From Sphingomonas sp. PsM26 (GTDB lineage: Bacteria; Pseudomonadota; Alphaproteobacteria; Sphingomonadales; Sphingomonadaceae): a stretch of 64,000 nucleotides of DNA. Position numbers and translations under genes: made by a program. The notes under the pieces are model-generated. The model did not search any database and was not told where the DNA came from. It saw only the letters and a program-made list of their open reading frames with translations. Each line of letters opens with the position of its first letter. Position 1 is the stretch's first letter. Shown piece by piece: positions 16,704 to 24,400 of this stretch. The DNA is taken from positions 1 through 64,000 of the forward strand of contig JARUXA010000010.1 of the NCBI GenBank assembly GCA_030433805.1, in the 5' to 3' direction.

Positions 16704-18218
16704 TTAATCGTCGTCGCGTCGGGGTAACTTGCTCACGTCGGCAATTATCGTTGGCAATAGATCCTGTCCTGCCAGCATCCCGTCCAGCAGTTCGCCGATG
16801 CGGTGATCATACTGTGAGTTGTTGATCGGAGACAGTTGAGCGCACAGGACGAAATTGAACGGCGTCAGATACCGTATCCGAACCTCCGTTCGACCTGCCG
16901 TGTCGATGATTTTTCCGTCCCGCTCGGCCGCGCCGTCCTCATACTCCTCACGCGTGACCAACAAGCCGTCATCGGTAAGTCCATACTCCTCCGAGATGCT
17001 CGTGCCTTCTTCAGTCGCCTCCTTCAGGCGCTCGGACGACCGTGCGTCGATGCCCGTCGGTGTGAGGCCTTCACACTCGACGTAGACAAAGTTACGATAG
17101 TAGAGGGGCGACTCGCACAGGGCGACGCGAGACACTTTCAGCTCGTGATTGCCGATTAGGAACGTCTCGGGTCCGATTTGGCGGAATCGCTCGATGCCGA
17201 TCGATATTCCGCCGCGGAACATCCAAATCGGCGTTGACCGGCCGATCCGGAGTTCACCGCCAAGCAACCGGCCAAGGCGCATCGCAACGTCCTCGGGGCC
17301 CGTCGTCCAGTAAATGCCGCGCTTTCCCGGGAATGCGTCGCCGACACGCTCAAAAAAGAATGGCGTGCTATCAACCTTGGGCGGCTGGGCGTTCTTCGTC
17401 GCCGCATCGTAGGCTTGCTCTGCAAGCGCCGCGATCGTCTCGGCCAACAGCAGTTGCTGTCGTGCGCTCAAGATTCCCTTGCGCGTTGAAATCTTGTTCA
17501 TCAGCCAAACGCGTAGCTCCTCATAAGCCTCACTGTTTTTCGCTGCTTGGATAACAACAGAGACCAATTCGCTGAGCCCTTCCTGGGTATCGAACTCAGC
17601 TCCCGGTAGCGCGCTTGCTTTCCGCAGAGCCCCGGCCATCGCAGCGTGTCGAAGAATATCCTTGGGCAGCGGGGTGTCGCCCTCATAATCCTGGAGAGAC
17701 CCTTTGCCGTTCGCTGCGATCGCCAGGAACGCATGTCGCTTTTTCTGCGCGAAACGAATGCACTGCCTCACGAGACGATGGCCGATCGATACGTCGCCGA
17801 CGCCAGGAAGGCCGTGCGAACGCTCATCGCTGAGAAGATCGTGAAATTCATTGTTCCGGAAGAAGCCTTCCGCGCCGTCCTTGTGAATGTCCGCGCCGAT
17901 GTCTGCCGCGCTGAGCAGCAACAAGCTGCAGACGGGGTCCACCGTCGATCGAGAAAGGTTTACCGCGAGTTTGATTTCCAGATCATGCTTGAAGCCGAGC
18001 AGCGTCGCCGCCATTTCCACCCGATTGACCGGACTACGCATGCCCTTCGGCATGATGAGCGCAAGATCAACGTCGCTCACATCTTCCGAGAAACGCTCCC
18101 CGTCGCGGTACACAAGGCTCCCGAACAGCGCAGCGGACGGCACACCCAACTCGTCGTGGCAGCGCTGGGCAAACGTCTTCGCGACGGCGACGGTGATGCA
18201 GGCGGGCGTGTCAGTCAC
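16704..18218 (-). CDS. Nucleotidyltransferase-signature protein with unknown C-terminal half
   Basis: 504-residue soluble protein that I do not recognise as a named family. Residues ~10-90 show a DNA-polymerase-beta/minimal nucleotidyltransferase signature: FGS (G33, S34), then D49xD51 in DVSDVDLAL and an acidic strand DLEIKL (79-84). Residues ~115-270 are mainly helical (SIGHRLVRQCIRFAQKKRHA). Residues ~285-504 look alpha/beta, with RGGISIGIERFRQIGPETF and LYYRNFVYVECEGLTPTGID. The GTG start follows GAGGAA at normal spacing. Codon use is more mixed (AAA, GAT, ATA, TTG) than in the neighbours, and the gene sits alone between non-coding flanks, suggesting transfer. Nucleotidyltransferases of this general kind occur in toxins, CBASS-like defence and antibiotic modification; none can be assigned. 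Confidence 0.7.
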   Translation of the reverse strand: MTDTPACITVAVAKTFAQRCHDELGVPSAALFGSLVYRDGERFSEDVSDVDLALIMPKGMRSPVNRVEMAATLLGFKHDLEIKLAVNLSRSTVDPVCSLLLLSAADIGADIHKDGAEGFFRNNEFHDLLSDERSHGLPGVGDVSIGHRLVRQCIRFAQKKRHAFLAIAANGKGSLQDYEGDTPLPKDILRHAAMAGALRKASALPGAEFDTQEGLSELVSVVIQAAKNSEAYEELRVWLMNKISTRKGILSARQQLLLAETIAALAEQAYDAATKNAQPPKVDSTPFFFERVGDAFPGKRGIYWTTGPEDVAMRLGRLLGGELRIGRSTPIWMFRGGISIGIERFRQIGPETFLIGNHELKVSRVALCESPLYYRNFVYVECEGLTPTGIDARSSERLKEATEEGTSISEEYGLTDDGLLVTREEYEDGAAERDGKIIDTAGRTEVRIRYLTPFNFVLCAQLSPINNSQYDHRIGELLDGMLAGQDLLPTIIADVSKLPRRDDD

Positions 18219-18620
18219 TGGTTTCCTCAGATTTTTTAGGAAATCAAATTAAGAGCGTTTCCAATATAGCCAGCCCGCTTAACGCACTCAGTGGGTCTTT
18301 CGCTAGTAGGGTATCCAGATGCGGCTTCAAAGTCAGCGAAATGCAGGTGCAATACCGCGAGCCGCCTGTCCGAAAATGGCTAACTGGTATTTTCTGCGAT
18401 GCCGGTCGCGCAAACGCTTGACGTCGGCTTTTGGCAAGGCTTCCGTTCAACTTGCCGTTACCGAACGGCAGCAAAGTCCCTTTAGCAGCCAATTACCTAA
18501 GTTCGGCATGCCCGGTGAACCGCGACAGTTCTTCCGCCACCCAAACTCACAATATAGCAACACTCTGGAACACCCCCGCTTGCGGAACGTATCAGTCGGG
18601 ACTTCCGGGGATTGCAGACC
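18219..18620. other. 402-bp gap without a convincing gene, right flank of the nucleotidyltransferase gene
   Basis: AT-richer than the rest of the window near 18225-18260, where the promoter of the minus-strand gene should lie. Two open frames (18244-18492 minus, 18319-18726 plus) lack ribosome sites and resemble nothing; they may be decayed sequence. No repeats or tRNA remnants seen. Confidence 0.4.
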
Positions 18621-19073
18621 ATGCCGCCACACGACCTCCACGCGACCCACACGGTGCCGCCCCCGCATCCGATCCACACGCTGCTCGCCGCGTTTCCGCT
18701 CGCCTTCTTCACCGCGGCGTTCCTGACCGACCTCACCTACGTCAATACCGCCGAGATGCAGTGGGCCAATTTCTCGGTGTGGCTCATCACCGGCGGGCTG
18801 ATCATGGGCGGGTTTGCAGCGCTTGCCGGGATCGTCGATTTCGTGCGTAACCGCCGCAGGGTGCGGCGCGCGCCGCGGCCGTGGTTCCACAGCGTGCTCA
18901 ACGTCGCGGTGCTCGGGCTCGCGCTGGTCAATGCCTTCGTCCACAGCCGCGATGCGTGGACGTCGGTGATGCCGACCGGGATCATCCTCTCGGGCATCGT
19001 CGCGGTGCTGGTGATCGTGTCGAGCTGGACCGGCACGACGGTCGCCCATCGCCTGTCCACTGGAGCCGCATGA
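18621..19073 (+). CDS. DUF2231 four-helix membrane protein
   Basis: 150 residues with four predicted membrane helices. The N-terminal PPPHPIHTLLAAFPLAFFTA has the HP-H-L pattern of DUF2231; GGLIMGGFAALAGIVDF, VLNVAVLGLALVNAFVH and GIILSGIVAVLVIVSSW follow. The His residues suggest a haem or redox link, but the function is unknown. ATG 18621 is used; a TTG three codons upstream is possible. Its TGA overlaps the ATG of the sugar dehydrogenase gene, so the two are cotranslated, which points to a shared membrane/periplasmic redox task. Confidence 0.8.
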   Translation: MPPHDLHATHTVPPPHPIHTLLAAFPLAFFTAAFLTDLTYVNTAEMQWANFSVWLITGGLIMGGFAALAGIVDFVRNRRRVRRAPRPWFHSVLNVAVLGLALVNAFVHSRDAWTSVMPTGIILSGIVAVLVIVSSWTGTTVAHRLSTGAA

Positions 19074-20401
19074 TGCGCACGATCCCGATGCTTCTCGTGG
19101 GTGCTGCGACGCTCACGCTGGCCGCGTGCGGTGGTGCGGGGGGTTCGACCGAAAAGCAGCTCGGCGCCGATCCGCATCTGCCCGCGATCAACCAGTATCT
19201 CGTGCCCCCGATGCACGTCGCGCCGGTCGGCAGCTGGGCGGGGGCCGCGCCGACGGTCGCGCCCGGCTTGCAGGTGACCGCGCTCGCGACCGGGTTGCAG
19301 CATCCGCGCCAGCCCTATGTCCTCCCCAATGGCGACGTGCTGGTGGTGGAGTCGAGCGGGCCGGGCACCGAGCCGGTCAAGCGGCCCAAGGAAATCATCA
19401 TGGGCTGGGTGATGGGCTATGCGGGTGCGGGGGCCAAGGGCGGCAACCGCGTGACGTTGCTGCGCGACGCCAATGGCGACGGCACGCCTGAGCTGCGCAG
19501 CGTGCTGCTCGACCATCTGCATTCGCCGTTCGGGATCACGCTGGTGGGCGGGGATCTGTACGTCGCCAATACCGATGCGATCGTGCGCTATCCTTACGTC
19601 ACCGGGCAGACGCGGATCACTGCGCCGGGGGTCAAGCTGACCGACCTGCCGGGCGGGCCGATCGACCATCACTGGACCAAGAGCCTCACTGCGAGCCCCG
19701 ATGGCCGCAAGCTGTACGTCGGGGTGGGATCGAACAGCAACATCACCGAGAACGGGATCGAGGCGGAGAAGGGTCGCGCGGCGATCTGGGAAGTCGATCG
19801 GTCGAATGGCGCGTCGCGGCTGTATGCGACGGGGTTGCGCAACCCCAACGGGCTGACCTTCAACCCGACCAGCGGGCAATTGTGGACGGTGGTCAACGAG
19901 CGCGACGAGATCGGGCCGGATCTGGTGCCGGATTATATGACGTCGGTGAAGGATGGGGCCTTCTATGGCTGGCCGTACAGTTACTGGGGGCAGCACGTCG
20001 ACCCGCGCGTGATGCCGCAGCGGCCCGATCTGGTGAAGGCGGCGATCCGGCCCGATTATGGGCTGAGCTCGCATGTCGCGCCGTTGGGGATGGTGTTTGC
20101 GGGCGCGGGCTTGCCTGCTGCGTATCGGGGCGGGGCGTTCGTGGCCGAGCATGGGAGCTGGGATCGGGGGAATCTCAACGGGTATAAGGTGGTCTATATT
20201 CCGTTCGCCGGCGGCAAGCCCAATGGCAAGGCGCAGGACGTGGTGACCGGGTTCATCGGGCCGAACGGCAAGGCGCGCGGGCGGCCGGTCGGGCTGGCGG
20301 TGGATCCGCGCGGCGGGTTGCTGATTGCGGATGACCTGGGGAATACGGTGTGGCGGGTGACCGCGAAGGGTGCGCCGGTGGTGACGGCTTCGTTGCGGTA
20401 G
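19070..20401 (+). CDS. PQQ-dependent sugar (sorbosone/glucose-type) dehydrogenase, lipoprotein
   Basis: 443 residues. Signal peptide with lipobox LTLAAC, then a six-bladed beta-propeller of the GSDH/L-sorbosone dehydrogenase family: GLQHPRQPYVLPNGDVLVVE, SPFGITLVGGDLYVANTD, DHHWTKSLTASPDGRKLYVG, YATGLRNPNGLTFNP, NERDEIGPDLVPDY, FYGWPYSYWG and AEHGSWDR. It should oxidise a sugar in the periplasm and pass electrons to the respiratory chain; the substrate is not known. It is coupled to the upstream DUF2231 gene by an ATGA overlap, with GGAG five bases before the ATG at 19070. Confidence 0.87.
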   Translation: MMRTIPMLLVGAATLTLAACGGAGGSTEKQLGADPHLPAINQYLVPPMHVAPVGSWAGAAPTVAPGLQVTALATGLQHPRQPYVLPNGDVLVVESSGPGTEPVKRPKEIIMGWVMGYAGAGAKGGNRVTLLRDANGDGTPELRSVLLDHLHSPFGITLVGGDLYVANTDAIVRYPYVTGQTRITAPGVKLTDLPGGPIDHHWTKSLTASPDGRKLYVGVGSNSNITENGIEAEKGRAAIWEVDRSNGASRLYATGLRNPNGLTFNPTSGQLWTVVNERDEIGPDLVPDYMTSVKDGAFYGWPYSYWGQHVDPRVMPQRPDLVKAAIRPDYGLSSHVAPLGMVFAGAGLPAAYRGGAFVAEHGSWDRGNLNGYKVVYIPFAGGKPNGKAQDVVTGFIGPNGKARGRPVGLAVDPRGGLLIADDLGNTVWRVTAKGAPVVTASLR

Positions 20402-20441
20402 GGTTTGGGGGCGGTTGCTGCCGTTGCGCGACCAACGGGCC

Positions 20442-20534
20442 GACCCACCCCCAGCCCCTCCCTTCCAGGGAGGGGAGCCAGGAGGGCCGCGCACTTCTCC
20501 CCTCCCTGGAAGGGAGGGGTCGGGGGTGGGTCGG
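20442..20534. repeat. Palindromic intergenic repeat, family B
   Basis: CCCACCCCCAGCCCCTCCC... and its complement on either side of ~30 bp; each arm also holds a small inner hairpin (CCCTTCCAGGGAGGG). Related copies lie at 27985, 47009 and 58493. It may act as a terminator for the sugar dehydrogenase gene. Confidence 0.75.
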
Positions 20535-20627
20535 TATGGGGGATCTCCGCCGCATGCCTCAAGCACCATGCTTGCGACAAGCCGGGCGTCCGCTACCAAG
20601 GATCTTTCCGGGGGAGGATCGCACCAT

Positions 20628-21899
20628 ATGTCGCGCCACATCTTGCTAGCCGCGCTGCTTGCCGCGATCGCGACCCCCGCCGCAGCGGACAGCTATGACG
20701 ACCGCGTCGCGCACGTGCTGCGCACCACCCCGCTGATCGACGGGCATAACGACTGGCCCGAGACGTTGCGCGAGCGCGAGGGCGAGAAGCGCTGGACGAT
20801 CGATCTCGCCGCGGGGCTCGACCGCGTCACGCCGCGCTACGACACCGATATCGCGCGGTTGCGCAAGGGCGGGGTCGGCGGGCAATTCTGGTCGGTCTAT
20901 GTCGATGCCGCGCTCCCCGGGCTCGAGCAGGTCAAGCAGACGCTCGAGCAGATCGATCTCGTCCACCAGATCGTCGCGCGCTACCCCAAGGACTTTGCGA
21001 TCGCGCGGACCGCGGCGGACGTGCGGCGCGCGCATGCCGCGGGCAGGATCGCGTCGCTGATCGGGGTCGAGGGCGGCGGGCAGATCGATGCGAGCCTGTC
21101 GGTGCTGCGCGCCTATCATGCGATGGGCGCGGGGTATCTGACGCTGACGCATGCGCGGACGATCGCCTGGGCGGATTCGGCGACCGACGATCCGCGCCAC
21201 GGCGGGCTGACGCCGTTCGGCGAAGCGGTGGTGGGCGAACTTAACCGGCTGGGGATGCTGGTCGACCTGAGCCATGTCAGCGAGGACACGATGCGCGATG
21301 CGCTGCGCGTGACCAGGGCGCCGGTGATCTTCTCGCATTCGGGCGCGCGCAGCGTGAACGACCATCCGCGCAACGTGTCCGATGACGTGCTGCGGCTGGT
21401 CGCGGCGAACGGCGGGGTGGTGATGGTCGACTTCGCGCCGGTCTATGTGTCGGACGCCTATCGCCGCTGGTCCGCGGACCGGTCGGCCGAGCAAGCGCGG
21501 ATCAACGCGCCACCGTTCGGGGGGCTGTATATCGGCCAGCCCGATAAGGCGGCGGCGGCGATGCAGGCTTGGCTGGTGGCGCATCCCGCACCGCGCGTGA
21601 CGCTTGCGCAGGTGGCGGACCATATCGTCCATGTCGCGAAGGTGGCCGGGGTCGATCACGTCGGGATCGGGTCGGACTTCGACGGGGTCGGGAGCGTGTT
21701 GCCCGAGGGGCTCGGCGATGTCTCGACCTACCCGGCGTTGCTGGCGGAATTGATGCGCCGCGGGTGGAGCGACCGCGATGTCGCCAAGCTTGCGGGCGGG
21801 AACGTGCTGCGCGTGATGGCGGCGGCGGAGCGGGTTTCGGCGGAGATGGCCGGGGCGTTGCCGGGGACCGCGACGATGCCGGAGCTACGAACCAAGTAG
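20628..21899 (+). CDS. Membrane dipeptidase (peptidase M19), exported
   Basis: 423-residue zinc dipeptidase of the renal-dipeptidase family. Signal peptide (LLAALLAAIATPAAA), then metal ligands HND in DGHNDWPET, the bridging Glu in IGVEGGG, VDLSHVSEDTM, IFSHSGARSVNDHPRN and the GIGSDFDGVG segment. It probably cleaves dipeptides, including D-amino-acid ones, in the periplasm. ATG 20628 lies 10 bases after GGGGAGG. It stands alone between two repeat elements. Confidence 0.92.
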   Translation: MSRHILLAALLAAIATPAAADSYDDRVAHVLRTTPLIDGHNDWPETLREREGEKRWTIDLAAGLDRVTPRYDTDIARLRKGGVGGQFWSVYVDAALPGLEQVKQTLEQIDLVHQIVARYPKDFAIARTAADVRRAHAAGRIASLIGVEGGGQIDASLSVLRAYHAMGAGYLTLTHARTIAWADSATDDPRHGGLTPFGEAVVGELNRLGMLVDLSHVSEDTMRDALRVTRAPVIFSHSGARSVNDHPRNVSDDVLRLVAANGGVVMVDFAPVYVSDAYRRWSADRSAEQARINAPPFGGLYIGQPDKAAAAMQAWLVAHPAPRVTLAQVADHIVHVAKVAGVDHVGIGSDFDGVGSVLPEGLGDVSTYPALLAELMRRGWSDRDVAKLAGGNVLRVMAAAERVSAEMAGALPGTATMPELRTK

Positions 21900-21910
21900 G
21901 ATTTCCCTAC

Positions 21911-21980
21911 CCGTTCGGGCTGAGCGAAGTCGAAGCCTTGCTCGTGGGGCAAGGGCCCTTCGACTGCGCTCAGGGCGAAC
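21911..21980. repeat. Inverted intergenic repeat, family D
   Basis: CCGTTCGGGCTGAGCGAAGT...CGAAG and the related GCTCAGGGCGAACG form an imperfect hairpin between convergent genes. A second copy is at 57072-57160. Single half-like forms (TTGAGCCTGTCAAAGC, near 22585) also occur. Confidence 0.7.
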
Positions 21981-21995
21981 GATGGTGGACTATTC

Positions 21996-22547
21996 TTAGA
22001 AGCTGACCGTCGTCGTGTCGCTCAGCGAAGCGAGCACCATCGGCGCGCGCGCGCCTTGCTCGACTGCATCGTCGCCGGTGTCGTTGAGCGGTGCGTGGTC
22101 GGAATAGATGAAGCCCTTGGTCGGATAGGCCGAGGTGCCGAGGTCGCCCTGCGGACCGTACCAGACCTTGACCATGCTCCAGTCGCCGTTCGGCGAAACG
22201 TCGACCGCGCGGACGTCGCGCTCGACACCGCCGCGGCGCGACCAGTTGGCGTGGGTCAGCAGGACTTCACGGTCGTTGACGACTTCGCTGACCATCGCGA
22301 CATGGCCAAGGCGCATCCGGCTGGTCGCAGAGAAAGCGAGCACTGCGCCGACCTTGGGGGCGTGGCCGCGTGCGTAATGTCCGGCTGCCTGCGACCACCA
22401 GGTGTTGGCGTTGCCGCGGATCTCGATCCCCGAAATCTGCCGTGCATAGGGGGCGCACTGCCAGAACTGCGCCATCGCGGGGGTCGCCATCGTCAGGGCA
22501 CACGCCACCACCAGCGCAAAACGCGCTGTCAAAGTCTTCAAAGTCAT
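21996..22547 (-). CDS. Exported CHAP-domain (cysteine amidohydrolase/peptidase) protein
   Basis: 183 residues. Signal peptide ending AMA-Q, then a CHAP domain with catalytic Cys in WQCAPYARQISGI and His in RLGHVAMVSEV, plus WSRRGGVERDVRAVDVSP. CHAP enzymes cut peptidoglycan or act as gamma-D-glutamyl endopeptidases/amidases, so a cell-wall role in the periplasm is likely. About 35 C-terminal residues are of unknown purpose. Confidence 0.85.
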   Translation of the reverse strand: MTLKTLTARFALVVACALTMATPAMAQFWQCAPYARQISGIEIRGNANTWWSQAAGHYARGHAPKVGAVLAFSATSRMRLGHVAMVSEVVNDREVLLTHANWSRRGGVERDVRAVDVSPNGDWSMVKVWYGPQGDLGTSAYPTKGFIYSDHAPLNDTGDDAVEQGARAPMVLASLSDTTTVSF

Positions 22548-22761
22548 GGAGCCCCCAAAGGTCTCGGAAGAGGTTCAACTCGTCGTTGAGCCTGTCAAAG
22601 CAGGTCTGCGCAGGCATGGAAACCCTTGCCCCAGGATGAACGGAACCTTTTCCGATGAAGCGAGTTGGCCGCGCGATGACTGCCATCTTGCGCGCTGCCA
22701 GAGGCACCGTGATGCACGATCGCGCTCGCCAACGCAGTGCATCGGCGCTAGGAATCGGGGC

Positions 22762-23208
22762 ATGAACCGAACCGCACTGGCGCTTTGCCTGCTCGTTACC
22801 GCCTGCTCCGGCGGCGGTGGGTTCGGTAGCGATGACAATCTGTACGACACCAACACCACCGCGCCGCGACCGGGGGTCTTACCGGTCCAGATCGGCGAAG
22901 GCGGCTCGGCGTTCCAGGCGTGTGCGGGGGTCGGCGAGGTCGTCAACCTGTCGCCAGCCGGAGAGGCATACCTCCCCTTGCGCGCCGCCCCGTTCGCGGA
23001 GGCCGACGAAGTTGCCCGGCTTGGCGAGGGCACGCGCGTGTTCCGCTGCACGCGCTCGCTCGACCAGCGCTGGCAGGGGATCGTCGTCGCCCCCGCCGAT
23101 GCGACCGACTGCGGCGTTGCCGCCCCGATCGCGAGCGCCCGGCCTTATGCGGGCCCGTGCAAGTCGGGGTGGGCGCTGACGGGGTTTATCCGGCCGATCG
23201 CGGGGTAG
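22762..23208 (+). CDS. Small lipoprotein with SH3-like segment
   Basis: 148 residues. Lipobox LLVTACS at ~10-16 followed by a Gly-rich linker. The middle VNLSPAGEAYLPLRAAPFAE...RWQGIVV has the look of a bacterial SH3-type domain (LPLRAAP then a W-x-G-I-V strand). Four Cys in the mature part (AC, FRC, DCG, PCK) may pair in the periplasm. The open frame extends 72 codons upstream but lacks a ribosome site and the signal there. Function unknown. Confidence 0.65.
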   Translation: MNRTALALCLLVTACSGGGGFGSDDNLYDTNTTAPRPGVLPVQIGEGGSAFQACAGVGEVVNLSPAGEAYLPLRAAPFAEADEVARLGEGTRVFRCTRSLDQRWQGIVVAPADATDCGVAAPIASARPYAGPCKSGWALTGFIRPIAG

Positions 23209-23345
23209 GATCCGTCCCACCCGGCCTTGTGCGAGTCCCCCGCAACACAGTCCGTCACCCCGGGGTCGTCGCGGGGCCACCGTGGCCGACGCGCTTGATC
23301 CGATGAAGGCATAGCACCGATTTGCAGGAGACCGCCGGAAGTGTG

Positions 23346-24194
23346 TCAGGCTCCCGTTACAGGGCTGCTTGGCGCACTGAGCGCCGGCATAGCGGCGGGA
23401 TGGTCATCTGCAGCGTTGGGAACGACCGGGGCCGGCGTCAGAACGTCGAACACCGGCTGGGGCGTCCCCTTCTTGGAGAGCTGGAAGCCGAACGGGTAGC
23501 TTTCGCCGTTCCACCTCACGACGATGTTGATCCGTTGCGGAAGGGCGGTTGGCTTGATCTTCGACAGAACGATCCGCCCGGCATAGCTGTCCTGGGGATC
23601 GACCGTGGTCATCTGAACCGTCGTCGCGCCAAGCGCTTCGCGTGTCTGGTCGAGCTGGTTCTGGATGGCATATATGCCCGCTCCGGTCCCGGCGATGGCG
23701 CCTGCTGCTGCAAGTTGCCCGCCAGCGCTGGGCGTCTGGATGATGGTGCGGTATGTGCCATGGGGCGTGTATGTGGTTGCGCGATAGGTATCCGTAGCGC
23801 TGGCCGCTGCCGCTGCTGCAAGGCCACCGGCAGCCGCAAGCGCGATGCTACCCCACATGGCGCGGTTCTTGGCTTTGTGTTCCAGATCCGACCGGGACAA
23901 CACCGTGTAGCGAATGCCGCCGGACTCCACATCGACGTTCGTCACGTCGATGTTCGCGCTACTTGGCCCTTTATTGAGGACCGCGACTGTAAAGGCATAG
24001 CTGCCGTGGTCCATCGGTAGAGGCGTAATCTGCACCGCACCATGGTCGCGCTGAAGGTCCAGGGTCGGCACCCCTTGAAAGTAGCGGATCGTCTCTGTTC
24101 CCACAGGAACCGGCTGAATGACCGGCCCCGCAGCGGCGGGCGCGGCAATACCGACGAGCGCGACTACAGCCGCGATCTTATTAACTATCTTCAT
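23346..24194 (-). CDS. Exported protein of unknown function
   Basis: 282 residues. A signal peptide (IVNKIAAVVALVGIAAPAAA) precedes a beta-rich N-terminal domain (YAFTVAVLNKGPSSANIDV), an Ala/Gly-rich helical stretch (residues ~118-140, LAAAGGLAAAAAASATDT) that could be a membrane helix, a second one near 165-185, and a C-terminal beta segment INIVVRWNGESYPFGFQL. No catalytic motif recognised. It is monocistronic with an AT-rich upstream gap. Confidence 0.65.
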   Translation of the reverse strand: MKIVNKIAAVVALVGIAAPAAAGPVIQPVPVGTETIRYFQGVPTLDLQRDHGAVQITPLPMDHGSYAFTVAVLNKGPSSANIDVTNVDVESGGIRYTVLSRSDLEHKAKNRAMWGSIALAAAGGLAAAAAASATDTYRATTYTPHGTYRTIIQTPSAGGQLAAAGAIAGTGAGIYAIQNQLDQTREALGATTVQMTTVDPQDSYAGRIVLSKIKPTALPQRINIVVRWNGESYPFGFQLSKKGTPQPVFDVLTPAPVVPNAADDHPAAMPALSAPSSPVTGA

Positions 24195-24400
24195 AGTATT
24201 ACTTCCCCCTGATCGTGGCGTTCCCCCACCACGACCAAAGGCTCTTTGGTCAAGAAACCGGTTCTGGCAAATTCTATTTCACGGTCACGATTCCCGCGAC
24301 AGCCAACAGTTCGAGGATCGGCCGTATCCGTAAGGGCAACCGTATATCGGGACTATGCACCCAGCTGCACGGTGCCACCGGACTACGCCGAAGTGACGGG
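24195..24400. promoter_or_regulatory. Gap holding the upstream region of the exported protein gene
   Basis: 206 bp between two minus-strand genes. The part next to 24195 is AT-richer and should contain the promoter of the exported-protein gene. No coding frame or repeat recognised. Confidence 0.35.

Noticed and set aside
16704..18218. Calling the nucleotidyltransferase gene a CBASS cyclase
   Set aside because: The signature is only the general polymerase-beta type; no effector, Cap2/Cap3 or HORMA/TRIP13 gene is adjacent, so a CBASS label is not supported.
18244..18492. 82-codon open frame on the minus strand upstream of the nucleotidyltransferase gene
   Set aside because: No ribosome site and composition like non-coding DNA; an overlapping plus-strand frame is equally unconvincing.
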